From WJKR01 sp964556395 (GTDB lineage Archaea; Nanobdellota; Nanobdellia; Woesearchaeales; WJKR01): DNA of 64,000 nt. Location: positions 48,779 to 112,778 of the forward strand of contig CAZKVR010000003.1 of the NCBI GenBank assembly GCA_964556395.1, in the 5' to 3' direction. This document shows, piece after piece, positions 25,207 to 34,453 of this stretch. Within the stretch, counting starts at the first letter, position 1. The number at the start of each line of letters is the position of its first letter. The notes below the pieces were generated by a model that was given only the letters and a program-made list of their open reading frames with translations, was not told the DNA's origin and ran no database searches. The position numbers and the translations under genes were made by a program.

Positions 25207-27504
25207 TCACTCCGCAGGCTGCGCCGACGGCTCTTCCTCACCGAAGCGCGGCTCCAGACGATCCCGATACATGTCAGTGTAACCCTCGACCTGGCCGAGG
25301 ACTCCGAGGTCGGCGTGCTTCTCAAGGTCGTCGAGCCTTATAGAGACATAGTTCAGCACCAAAGAATCCTCATGGTACTCTTCAACACCCACTTCAAGAC
25401 TATTACTGCCGGTAAGCCTGATACCGCCTCTGTAGATGGAGTCGTTGAACTCAACCGCAGGGATGGTCTCAGACCCCTCAGGCCCGTCGAACCAGCCCTC
25501 ACCCCACGTCACCTCGTCCTCAGGTATGAGTACCTTCTCACGTTGGCGTCCCTCGCCCAAACGTGTGACGAGGAAGGCTTCTACATCGTAAGAGCCCTTT
25601 GCGAGCGGAACTGAGAAAGTGTCGGCGTTCGTGTAGTTAGCGACAACCATCTCCACCCGTTCCGGCTCGCCAGGCGCGGTATGGCGTGTGAAAATGATAG
25701 TGAGAAGGTCATCAGGCCTCAACGCTTCACGCTGCGTGCCCACTTCCCAGATACCCGATCGGGGGTCGATGCCATACTCCTCAAGCTCAACCACTTCCTC
25801 CTCAAAAGACTTTTTGAGACCATCATCGCCATACATCACATCAGCAGGCATCTTCTTGAAGAGCGGCAGGCCGCGTAGTTCCAACTCAAACTCCTTGTGA
25901 GGGTAAGCTTCGACGCTCACCTGTTGCGGATCGTCATCAAGGACGTCGATATCCTGAGGGTCAATATAATATCCTTCCTTCTCACCAGTCAAGAGGCCGT
26001 CGATGCAGAACGGCAAACGGGTCACCGCGATCCCATCACTGCCAGTACGGTCGGAGGCGTGAGTCGAGGCCGAACCGCACGAGTAGGTGAAACCGACGTC
26101 TTCGACCGGATCCCCTGTAAGCACGTCAGTGACGTTGATAGTGATGTTCCCATCCATACGTTGACTCTCCATGGAGAACAGGTTCTGGCCGACCGAATCA
26201 TTCCCGAGGGAAGGATCGCTGTAAAGCATCGGCTCGTTCTGGACGAGCCCGGCCTCCACTCCGACGAGCATCGAGAGACCTTCACCATCGAACGCGTCCG
26301 AGTCCTCGGCCATGAGGAGAAGCGGTACGACGACGTCGTAGTCGAAGTAATACTCGTAGAACCCGATACTGAACAATAACTCCAAGCCTATAGTCATGCC
26401 GCTAGGTTCAAGGACGTAACCATTACCAGGCCCTATCTTGAGGTCCACAGGCCACTCAGAGTCATAGTTGAAACTGTAAGCGACGCCAGAAGCGTACGAC
26501 GGGTTGTCGAAAAGGACGTCAGGCCTGAACACCCCTGGTGCGTTGTAGACCGCCTGCGAGAACTGGTTGTCGGTCATCACGATGTTCCGGTCAGCAGTGT
26601 TGCCGACCTGTATGAGCGGCAGGTTGTCGGCGAGCCTTCGTTCAAGGAACTCCTTAACATCAGGGTACATCCACCGGTCTTGATTGTTGGTCTCAAACTT
26701 CGTACCGCCGTACATGGGAGGAATCTCCGGGTCCTCTCCCATACTGTATGCCTCGATGACTTGTTTGACGGCATGGTGGATCGTGTCAGACTTGTTCATG
26801 AGCACCAGGAATTCCACGACGTCCTTGGTCGACTCGTAGAGCTCCTTGGCAGGGGCTTCCTGCAATGCAGACACCTCCTTGACAGACGTGTTCGCACCCG
26901 TAGAAGTGTATGTGAAACTGACGTTACGGTGGAGTTCATAGGTGATGCGCCCTTCTCCGATTATAGCCTCTACAGAGAATTCTTCAGCAGGCTCTACAAG
27001 GTAGTCGTCACTGAAAGACATACGGTCGAGGCACGGCCCGACGTTCTCTTCAACCCCCTTTTCCAACTGTGATTCTATGCTAGGAAGTCTACCCCCACTC
27101 CCTTTCTTGAGAGGTGGTATCCCTATGGAGAACTCACAGTCGTGAAGGCACCCTGCTGGGCTTCGCTGCTCGACCCAGTAGGGTACGAGGAACTCTTCCG
27201 TGAGGGGGAGAGAGTTTCCGAGAGTCGGATTCTCCGGGAAGCCCACCTTCCCTTGCTGCTTAGGCTCGTAGAAACCTCCGTGCGAGTATATCTCCTTGAG
27301 AACTCGCTTGCCCTCTTCACGCAGGCAGCTCGCGGCTTCCCGCTCGTACGAGGCCTTGATCGCGTCGAAGTCGTGCGTTATCGTCTGCCCAGCGGGATCA
27401 ACCTGCTGTTCCGTCCTTCTCACGAACAGGAATAAGGCTACTATGAGTATCAGCACTAACCCTATGATGACGAATAACGTGACCTGACCTACGCGCGACC
27501 TCAT
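25207..27504 (-). CDS. Large exported protein with pilin-like N-terminus (765 aa)
   Basis: Begins MRSRVGQVTLFVIIGLVL, a short basic stretch then a Q-V-T-L-F-V hydrophobic helix. This resembles archaeal class III (pilin-type) signal peptides and is common among large DPANN surface proteins. The rest is extracytoplasmic and mostly beta, with paired cysteines (CLHDCEF near 117, CGS and CIDG later) and a region like a carboxypeptidase-regulatory/Ig-like fold (INVTDVLTGDPVEDV...). Function unknown; an adhesin or pilus-associated role is inference. ATG at 27504 overlaps the stop of the upstream gene as ATGA, so they form an operon. Confidence 0.7.
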   Translation of the reverse strand: MRSRVGQVTLFVIIGLVLILIVALFLFVRRTEQQVDPAGQTITHDFDAIKASYEREAASCLREEGKRVLKEIYSHGGFYEPKQQGKVGFPENPTLGNSLPLTEEFLVPYWVEQRSPAGCLHDCEFSIGIPPLKKGSGGRLPSIESQLEKGVEENVGPCLDRMSFSDDYLVEPAEEFSVEAIIGEGRITYELHRNVSFTYTSTGANTSVKEVSALQEAPAKELYESTKDVVEFLVLMNKSDTIHHAVKQVIEAYSMGEDPEIPPMYGGTKFETNNQDRWMYPDVKEFLERRLADNLPLIQVGNTADRNIVMTDNQFSQAVYNAPGVFRPDVLFDNPSYASGVAYSFNYDSEWPVDLKIGPGNGYVLEPSGMTIGLELLFSIGFYEYYFDYDVVVPLLLMAEDSDAFDGEGLSMLVGVEAGLVQNEPMLYSDPSLGNDSVGQNLFSMESQRMDGNITINVTDVLTGDPVEDVGFTYSCGSASTHASDRTGSDGIAVTRLPFCIDGLLTGEKEGYYIDPQDIDVLDDDPQQVSVEAYPHKEFELELRGLPLFKKMPADVMYGDDGLKKSFEEEVVELEEYGIDPRSGIWEVGTQREALRPDDLLTIIFTRHTAPGEPERVEMVVANYTNADTFSVPLAKGSYDVEAFLVTRLGEGRQREKVLIPEDEVTWGEGWFDGPEGSETIPAVEFNDSIYRGGIRLTGSNSLEVGVEEYHEDSLVLNYVSIRLDDLEKHADLGVLGQVEGYTDMYRDRLEPRFGEEEPSAQPAE

Positions 27505-30500
27505 CCTACCTCGAGCCTCCTGCAGAACTTTTTCGAACTGGTAGTGATATCGAAGAAATCCTTGATGTCTCCGACGTGGAAGTGGAGGCACACCTGGTCG
27601 TACCGGTCGGAGGTGGCCTCACCACTGCTAGGATAGTCTATCATGCTGCCGAGGATGCGCTCCCAGCTGTCGCCTGGCGGCACGTCGATACGGGTCAATG
27701 AACGACCCTCCTCATCGACCTCCAACGGCACATCAACCGAACCCCTCCCCTCCGTCGACGAGAGTCGGAGGCTGAAGGTGAGGTTCTTGTCGTTGTCATG
27801 GCTGTTGCTCACTAGCGCGTTCAGCGTGTAGGAATACTGTTCGGTCCCATCACGCAATCCTTCCTCCTTGATAAGGCCTGCTGCGAAGGCGGCAGTACTC
27901 GTCTCACCAGACTGTTCTTCGATGTTGGCTTTCACGCCTTCTGCGCCTCCAAGCTTTTCTTTGCAGATGTTCTCCCCTGTCAACCAGGACTCAACCTCGT
28001 CCTTAGCATCCTCGAGTTTCTCATTGCTCCAAGGGTTGTCAATCCACCCATCATCACCCATAAAGGTGTTCGAGAAACTATTCACCATGTTCAAGGTGGA
28101 GAAGTACGTGCCTATGCGTGACAATCCTCGTATGTTCTTATCGACGAACATCTCGGCCTTAAGAGACCCTTTGATCTTGCGGCGTCCTTTCTTCGCTTCC
28201 TTGAGGTCTTCTTCGACCTTCTCGAGCTTGTTACCGATATCCTCCGAGTCGTCAGGTTCGAAGTCTTCATCTTTGAATTTTTCTTCGATATCATCGAGGC
28301 GTTTTTGTTCCTGATCGGTCAACTCGTCCTTTGCTTTGAGATCCTTATACTCTTCAGCTTGTTCATGGAGCCGCTCCAGACGATCGGCTTCCGGTTTCAG
28401 CGATGCAATCTCATTCTCATACTCGGCAAGATCAGTGACATAATCCTCGACAAATCCGGAGTCGATATCGTACCCTTGCTCCTCGAGCATGTCTGAAAGG
28501 CCCTCCGCATACTTCTTGGTTGTCTCTTCTGACGTGTAGAGGATGTTACCGACCGTTTCCTTATGCTTGAACTCACTATTAATCTCATTGAGATCCTGGC
28601 TCTTCTCTTTGAAGTTATCCAGATTCTTGAGGTGTGATGACATCTCATCTTTCGATTTATCCAGTTCCTTTTTCAGTGACTTCAGAGAATCTATTTGTGA
28701 TTCATAATTAGCCGTCGATACTTCATCCTCTGGATTCTCAGGATCAGGAGGTGTCTGGAGATCTATCATCGTTTCATAATGGTTTATCTCTTCCTGTGTC
28801 TTATCCATAGCCTGGTCCAACTGGTTCAACCCCTGCTCCAGTTCGCCTTTCAACGGACCATAAGGCCTCAAGTGATCGTTAGTATCCCACGAGCCCTCGA
28901 GAGGATTATCATTCGCCCATGGTTCGTCCAGATTCTGGAAATTGTTGGCATACCGCTGGTAGCCCTGGATGAAGTCATCGGTGAAGAGGGAATCTTCCAT
29001 GACTCGATCGTAGGACTGCCTCACGTCCTCGTCGTAAGGCGTATCCTCCAAGTCCTCCTTAAGATTGCTCCAATCATCGGCGGACGACAGCAACTCCGTC
29101 CGCGACTCCCTCAATATCGTTGAGTAATCATCACGCGTCCCCATGAAGTTGCCCGAACCATCATATATGACTGAGGAGTCCCCATCTGGAGAGAACATTA
29201 TCTTCGTCTCTACATTTCCTTCTTTGAAACTGCATCCCGTGAAGGGGTTGCAGTGGGTACAATCCTTACAGTTATTGATACGTTCAGTATCCGTTATGAC
29301 GTCCCCATGAGAGTCGAACGTACGGTACAACGGCTCGAACCCTTCATCCTGGACGGAGTAATCCCAGTAGCCGCTCTCGCGATCGACGCTCTCCCTGACA
29401 GGACCGCAGACCTCCTGCCCGAGCTGGCCGGAGTTCGATAACTTCCGCAACTGATCATGCAACCGCGACAACTCCTGAACACCATTGTAGAATCCTTTTA
29501 AGCCGACGGCAGCAGAACATATCTTCTTCGGAAGCGTGTAGTCACTACCAGCCCCAATCTCACAGAAAGCTATGATTGCGCTTCCTCCAAAGAGAGCGAC
29601 CGGGTTGCTCGCAGCCTCCAAGAGGGTGCTCGTATAGTCCTTGATGAACGAGACGGGAAGAGCGCTCAACCACCCGCCAGTCATGAACAGGCAGGACTCG
29701 TATCCGCGCTGCTGCTGGCACATATCGATGGTCGCCCGACCGTTCCGAACGTCCCTCGAGAGGCACGTAATGTAGTTGCAGTCGACAGAGGCGTAGCGTT
29801 CGACATGATATACCATAGCAGGGACGCATGCAGTCATCGCAGAAGCCGCGAACCCGCTGTACGGGTCCCACGCACGGTTCGGATCAACACCGACATCCTT
29901 GGCGACATCCCCAAATTTTCCCAAGTCCTCACCCATGTCAAATCCTAATACGTCTCCGGTCCAGGACATGTCGCACGTAGTAATCTTGCACGCCTTGTTG
30001 ACAGACTTGAAAGCACCGCTCTCAGAAACCTTCTGGAGGTTGATGCCAATTGATTGGAGCAAGTTGCTGATAAAAGTCCCTTCGGAGCCCGCAGCTGCAC
30101 CGTTTAAGCCACCGCCAGCCCCTTTTATAGCAGGGGCGGCCGCGCACACCAGATTGAGACCTGCTAGGGTTTGCCGTGCTGTTTGCACCCATGAGAGGGA
30201 TTTTACAGTAGAGTTCATCTCATATAAAACCTCATCACGAATCTTCGCACCCATCGTATCGGACTCGTCGAGTTCAAACGACATGGTGAACGTCTCCTCC
30301 TCAGTGGTGGAGAGGTAGTCTCCTTTGAGTGTCTGAAGGTTGAGGGAGCAATTGTATCGGAGGTGGTTCCGCTCGGCATAATGCGAACCCGTGTTGAGAA
30401 CTCCGCGTAGGAGCACGGTCCCGCTCGTGACGCTTGAGACCTTGAATCTCAAGTCACCTTCCTTGCCATAGGTTTCCCCCTCCTGATTAGGATCGGGAAA

Positions 30501-31754
30501 GGGGTTGCACGTACCAGTCATACGAGCGGAGACGAGGGTCTGGCTACTGCCTGCGGGATCAAGGGATAGCGGCACGAAGAAGCGTTTCGACGTTTGCTCG
30601 AGGAACCCCTTGTTGGCTCTCTGAGGCTCAGGATCGACTGCAGTCCAGAGGTCGGCGGGCCCTGTGCGTCGTTCCACAACCTTGACGTCGAGGTCTCGGT
30701 GCGTGGCGGTCTGTCCTGAGAGGTCTTGAAGTGTCAATGGTATGGTGAACGTGCCTAGTTCGGACGGCGTCGCTTCGACGGATACGGTGCACGTCCACTC
30801 GTCATCGGAATCATCCTTCTGGGTGCAGCTACCTTCCACTTCCTCTCCGCCGAGGCTCTGCGCGTCTGCGGTCATCTTGAGTGTCGGGCTCGTGCTTTCC
30901 GTGACGTTGACCTCGATGGTAGCGGTGTCGCCCATGGCGACGACCGGGTGTTCAGACTCTTCTGAAGGCTGTGGCGCGTCACTCGTGACCACTGGGTCGC
31001 CTGAGAATTCCGGCTCCCGGGCGTCGCACACCACTTCCGACTCCGTGATGCCTGTCAGCGGGTTGCCGGCGTCGTCCTGGCTCGGTCTCGAACCGGTGTA
31101 AGTGGTGAGGGTTAGCGACACCTTGCGGCCATCCTGGCATGACGCGGTCGAGACCCCGTGGCACGTGGTGTCTTCGCAGGTGGAGACGAGCGACCGCGTC
31201 CCGTCAAGGGCGAAGGCTATCCGTAGCCGGTGGAAGGTGGCTTTCGGGTCTTCCATCTTTATCGTGACAGGGGTGTAGCCGCTCTGGGCGTAGCACGTCC
31301 CTTCGTGGCACGTGTCGGTTCCGAGGAAGGTTACTTCCGGTCGGGTGTCGTCGATGGTGAAGGCGAATGTTTGCGTGTGCGTCTCGCTGTGGTCGCCGAA
31401 GAGATGGGCGGTGATGTTAATGGAAGGGTTTTCTTTGCTTGGTTGTATGACGAGGCCTGTGAGGGGGCATGAGAGGTTGTGGCCGTCGTAGAGGCAGTCT
31501 CGTTTTTTTATGGTGGCAGTGGTTTCTCCTCGTGGGTTGAGCTGTTCGTGGTCTATCGTGAGTGATTCGACCTCGCTCGCGTCCGATAGCTTGACGAACA
31601 GCGTGACGGGGGTGGGGTGTCGTGGGTTGATGGTGTCCACGTCGTGGCCGTTCCATCGTAGGGCTGCCTCTTCGAGAGCCGTGGCGGCTGTGAGCGCTGG
31701 GAGCGAGAGGGCTAGGAACAGTAGGAGTAGGGTCTTCTTGGTTGCCGCTCTCAA
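27501..31754 (-). CDS. Very large secreted multidomain protein (about 1417 aa)
   Basis: A signal peptide (TKKTLLLLFLALSLPALTAATA) starts the protein. Residues to about 380 look like Ig-type beta domains (DDTRPEVTFLG, SGQTATHRDL). A cysteine-rich middle (about 540-880) includes hydrophobic stretches and a CKDCTHCNPFTGC cluster, and a long coiled coil (about 960-1290) precedes a final beta region. Function unknown; a cell-surface or cell-contact role is plausible. Start is uncertain: TTG at 31754 follows GAGGTG, while the GTG codons at 31766 and 31790 lie close to or upstream of the start site predicted from the ATTTAAAG box. The 765-aa gene overlaps its stop. Confidence 0.7.
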   Translation of the reverse strand: MRAATKKTLLLLFLALSLPALTAATALEEAALRWNGHDVDTINPRHPTPVTLFVKLSDASEVESLTIDHEQLNPRGETTATIKKRDCLYDGHNLSCPLTGLVIQPSKENPSINITAHLFGDHSETHTQTFAFTIDDTRPEVTFLGTDTCHEGTCYAQSGYTPVTIKMEDPKATFHRLRIAFALDGTRSLVSTCEDTTCHGVSTASCQDGRKVSLTLTTYTGSRPSQDDAGNPLTGITESEVVCDAREPEFSGDPVVTSDAPQPSEESEHPVVAMGDTATIEVNVTESTSPTLKMTADAQSLGGEEVEGSCTQKDDSDDEWTCTVSVEATPSELGTFTIPLTLQDLSGQTATHRDLDVKVVERRTGPADLWTAVDPEPQRANKGFLEQTSKRFFVPLSLDPAGSSQTLVSARMTGTCNPFPDPNQEGETYGKEGDLRFKVSSVTSGTVLLRGVLNTGSHYAERNHLRYNCSLNLQTLKGDYLSTTEEETFTMSFELDESDTMGAKIRDEVLYEMNSTVKSLSWVQTARQTLAGLNLVCAAAPAIKGAGGGLNGAAAGSEGTFISNLLQSIGINLQKVSESGAFKSVNKACKITTCDMSWTGDVLGFDMGEDLGKFGDVAKDVGVDPNRAWDPYSGFAASAMTACVPAMVYHVERYASVDCNYITCLSRDVRNGRATIDMCQQQRGYESCLFMTGGWLSALPVSFIKDYTSTLLEAASNPVALFGGSAIIAFCEIGAGSDYTLPKKICSAAVGLKGFYNGVQELSRLHDQLRKLSNSGQLGQEVCGPVRESVDRESGYWDYSVQDEGFEPLYRTFDSHGDVITDTERINNCKDCTHCNPFTGCSFKEGNVETKIMFSPDGDSSVIYDGSGNFMGTRDDYSTILRESRTELLSSADDWSNLKEDLEDTPYDEDVRQSYDRVMEDSLFTDDFIQGYQRYANNFQNLDEPWANDNPLEGSWDTNDHLRPYGPLKGELEQGLNQLDQAMDKTQEEINHYETMIDLQTPPDPENPEDEVSTANYESQIDSLKSLKKELDKSKDEMSSHLKNLDNFKEKSQDLNEINSEFKHKETVGNILYTSEETTKKYAEGLSDMLEEQGYDIDSGFVEDYVTDLAEYENEIASLKPEADRLERLHEQAEEYKDLKAKDELTDQEQKRLDDIEEKFKDEDFEPDDSEDIGNKLEKVEEDLKEAKKGRRKIKGSLKAEMFVDKNIRGLSRIGTYFSTLNMVNSFSNTFMGDDGWIDNPWSNEKLEDAKDEVESWLTGENICKEKLGGAEGVKANIEEQSGETSTAAFAAGLIKEEGLRDGTEQYSYTLNALVSNSHDNDKNLTFSLRLSSTEGRGSVDVPLEVDEEGRSLTRIDVPPGDSWERILGSMIDYPSSGEATSDRYDQVCLHFHVGDIKDFFDITTSSKKFCRRLEVG

Positions 31755-31826
31755 AAAACACGCCACCTCTTCTCGATGATGAGGAGGCACTCGCGACGGG
31801 CCTTTAAATAATTTTCTATAGTTGGT

Positions 31827-33998
31827 TCAGCGGACGTCCCCTTCTACGCGGCGGTGGACTTCCAACGGCTTGCCGTTGGCGGTGAGCGGCTTGTCGTCGA
31901 GCCAGGCTTGGCCGTCCTTGGTCTTGAGCTTGACGGCGGAGAACTCTTTTATGTCCACTTTGGATTTGGGGTCTGGTTCGAGTCCTTCGGCGGTGACCTG
32001 GTCTCCGGGGTTGGCGTCCGGGGCGAGCAGTAGTCCTACTTTCTTGCCGTCTTCCCCTGCGAGGAGCATGCCTTGGCTTTCGACGCCGCGGAGCTTGGCG
32101 GGCTTGAGGTTGGCGACGATGACGATGCTTTTCCCTTCGAGTTCTTCGGGTTCGTAGTGGCCTTTGAGGCCTGAGACGATCTGTCGCTTCCCTAGGGGTC
32201 CGAGGTCTAGGTGTTCGATGTAGAGCTTGTCAGCGTCAGGGTGTTGCTCGACCTTGGTTATCTCTGCGACTCTCAAGTCCAGTTTCTGGAAGGTTTTTTC
32301 TTCTTCGGAGGGTTCGTCTTGCTGCTCGCCGCTGAAGCGCGCTCTCAATGACTCTAGCTGGTCGTCGTCCATCTTGGTGAAGAGGTGTTCCGGTTCCCCT
32401 ATCATGGTGCCGCCGAGGTCTAGCTGTCCGAGGGAGTCCCACTTCTGTTCCTTGATGCCGAGCTGTTTGAACACGCTGGCCGAGGTGGCGGGGAGGTATG
32501 GTTCTAATAGTACTGCGAGGTCTCGGCAGGCGTGCGCCAAGTAATAAAGGGCGGTCTTCGCCTTTGCCGGGTCTTCCTTGATGGCCTTCCAGGGCTGGGC
32601 TTGTTGGAAGTAGGCGTTGGCATCCCTCGCCACATCCATGGCCGCCTTGAGGGCGTCTCGGAGTCGTATCTGCTCGAGGAGTTCTGTGGCTTGCGATTCT
32701 TTGTCTTTGACTCCTTGCCAGAACATCCCATCTTTCTCGTCAGGGTTGACGTCTTTCGGTATGGCGCCGTCGTTGTACCGCTTGATGAAGACGAGGGTAC
32801 GGTTGACGAGGTTGCCGAGGGTGGCGACGAGCTCGTTGTTCAGACGGGCCTGGAAGTCGGGCCAGGAGAAGGTGGTGTCGCTCGTCTCGGGACGGTTGGC
32901 GAGGAGGTAGTAGCGCCAGACGTCTGACGGGACGCCGGTCTCTTTGGCGTCGTCTCCGAAGACTCCTTGCTGTCGGGATTTCGAGAACTTGCCGTCCTCG
33001 TAGTTGAGGTAGTCCGTGCTGGAGATGGTGTCGAGCATGGTCCACGGCTCCTTGGTGCCCATGAGGCTGGCCGGGAAGAGGATGGTGTGGAATGGGATGT
33101 TGTCCTTGCCCATGAACTGTACGAGCCTCGTGTTGTCGGGGTCGTGCCACCACTCATTGTAGTCTTCTCCGAGGAGTTGTTCGGTGATGCTGACGTATCC
33201 TATGGGAGCGTCGAACCAGACGTAGAAGACGCGGTCCTCCCACCCCTCGAGGGGTACGGGGACGCCCCACTCAAGGTTGCGCGTGATACACCTTTTCTGC
33301 AGGCCTTCCTTCAACCAGCCCCGGGTGATGTTGAGGGCGTTCTGGGACCAGCCGTTCTTCTCAGCCGTCTCGCGTATCCAGGCTTCGAGCTCTGGCTGGA
33401 GCTTTTCCAGGTCTAGGAAGAGGTGTTTCACCTTCTTGATGACGGGCTTGGTGCCAGTGACCTTGCTGATCGGGTCTACGAGCTCTTTCGGGTCTAGCAT
33501 GCGGCCGCAGTTGTCGCACTGGTCTCCACGGGCGCCGTCGTAGCCGCAGCTCGGACAGGTGCCTTCGACGTAGCGGTCGGCGAGGAATCGTTGGGCTTGC
33601 TCGTCGTAGGTCTGCTCGAGCTCGTCCTCGACGATGTATCCGTTGTCGTACAGCTTCTTGAAGACTGCCTGGGTCTGTTTGACTTGGGTTTCGTGGGCGG
33701 TTCGTCCGAAGATGTCGAACCCGATGCCGAACCAGTCGTAGATGTCCTTGTGGATGTCATAGTACTTGTCGCAGAGTTCTTGAGGCGTGAGACCCTCCTG
33801 CTTGGCCTTGATCTCCGTCGTGGTGCCGTGCTCGTCGGATCCGCAGATGTAGAGGACGTTGTCGTCGCCGTAGCGGGACTTGGCGTAGCGGGCGTAGACG
33901 TCGGCTGACAGGACGGCGCCGATGAGGTTCCCCAGGTGGGGGACGTTGTTGACGTACGGCAAGGCCGAGGTTATGAGGAGCTTCCTGATAGTGACCAC
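31827..33998 (-). CDS. metG: Methionyl-tRNA synthetase with C-terminal tRNA-binding domain
   Basis: Charges tRNA-Met. A 723-residue class I synthetase. The HIGH equivalent is HLGN in the N-terminal PYVNNVPHLGN, zinc knuckles are CPSCG and CDNCG near 145-165, and the KMSKS loop is KFSKS near 340. The C-terminal 110 residues form an OB-fold tRNA-binding domain (KLDLRVAEITKVEQHPDADKLY) fused in one chain, as in many bacteria; in some archaea this domain is separate. Single gene with its own TTTAAAT promoter upstream. Confidence 0.97.
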   Translation of the reverse strand: MVTIRKLLITSALPYVNNVPHLGNLIGAVLSADVYARYAKSRYGDDNVLYICGSDEHGTTTEIKAKQEGLTPQELCDKYYDIHKDIYDWFGIGFDIFGRTAHETQVKQTQAVFKKLYDNGYIVEDELEQTYDEQAQRFLADRYVEGTCPSCGYDGARGDQCDNCGRMLDPKELVDPISKVTGTKPVIKKVKHLFLDLEKLQPELEAWIRETAEKNGWSQNALNITRGWLKEGLQKRCITRNLEWGVPVPLEGWEDRVFYVWFDAPIGYVSITEQLLGEDYNEWWHDPDNTRLVQFMGKDNIPFHTILFPASLMGTKEPWTMLDTISSTDYLNYEDGKFSKSRQQGVFGDDAKETGVPSDVWRYYLLANRPETSDTTFSWPDFQARLNNELVATLGNLVNRTLVFIKRYNDGAIPKDVNPDEKDGMFWQGVKDKESQATELLEQIRLRDALKAAMDVARDANAYFQQAQPWKAIKEDPAKAKTALYYLAHACRDLAVLLEPYLPATSASVFKQLGIKEQKWDSLGQLDLGGTMIGEPEHLFTKMDDDQLESLRARFSGEQQDEPSEEEKTFQKLDLRVAEITKVEQHPDADKLYIEHLDLGPLGKRQIVSGLKGHYEPEELEGKSIVIVANLKPAKLRGVESQGMLLAGEDGKKVGLLLAPDANPGDQVTAEGLEPDPKSKVDIKEFSAVKLKTKDGQAWLDDKPLTANGKPLEVHRRVEGDVR

Positions 33999-34052
33999 CA
34001 GGTCGTGTGGATGAGAACGTCTTATTTAAAGGTTTAGGGTGCGGTGGGAATC

Positions 34053-34448
34053 CTACGAATCCTCCGACGCGTCCCGAAGGTATGAGCGGAACTCTTCGAG
34101 GCGGCGGTTGTACTCGGCCGTAGAGCACTCGTCCGCAGAGTCGCGCAACGCTTCGCTCTCCCTGATGATCCGCTCGAGAGCCCCGTACCGCCGCTCGAAC
34201 CGGAGGTCACGGCGCTCAGCCCATTCGACCATAGAGTTCTCTTCCAACTCTTCCCTGACGGACTCCTCCTCACCTTCAGGGACCTGGACGACGTACACCA
34301 ACGAGGAGTAGAAGTCGTGGGCTTCACCGTCACGCCGGCCCAAATCATAACTAAGTTGTCTGAACACGTAGGCAGCCGCCTCCTCAACCGGTTCTCCTTT
34401 CAGCTTGACGAGAAGTTCTCCATCCGTGTACCGAGGTTCATAAGACAT
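34053..34448 (-). CDS. Small protein with protease-propeptide (I9)-like fold
   Basis: A 131-residue soluble protein. The arrangement ELLVKLKGEP, then VVQVPEGEEESVREELEENSMVEWAE in parts, resembles subtilisin propeptide/inhibitor I9 domains, which read KxIVKFK...VPEGxExxxxxxLxxxPxVExAEPN. Here no protease domain follows and the tail is charged and helical. A stand-alone protease inhibitor or chaperone is possible. The ATG at 34448 is chosen, 5 bp after the stop of the upstream 1064-aa gene, so the two are likely co-transcribed. Confidence 0.5.
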   Translation of the reverse strand: MSYEPRYTDGELLVKLKGEPVEEAAAYVFRQLSYDLGRRDGEAHDFYSSLVYVVQVPEGEEESVREELEENSMVEWAERRDLRFERRYGALERIIRESEALRDSADECSTAEYNRRLEEFRSYLRDASEDS

Positions 34449-34453
34449 CGTTG

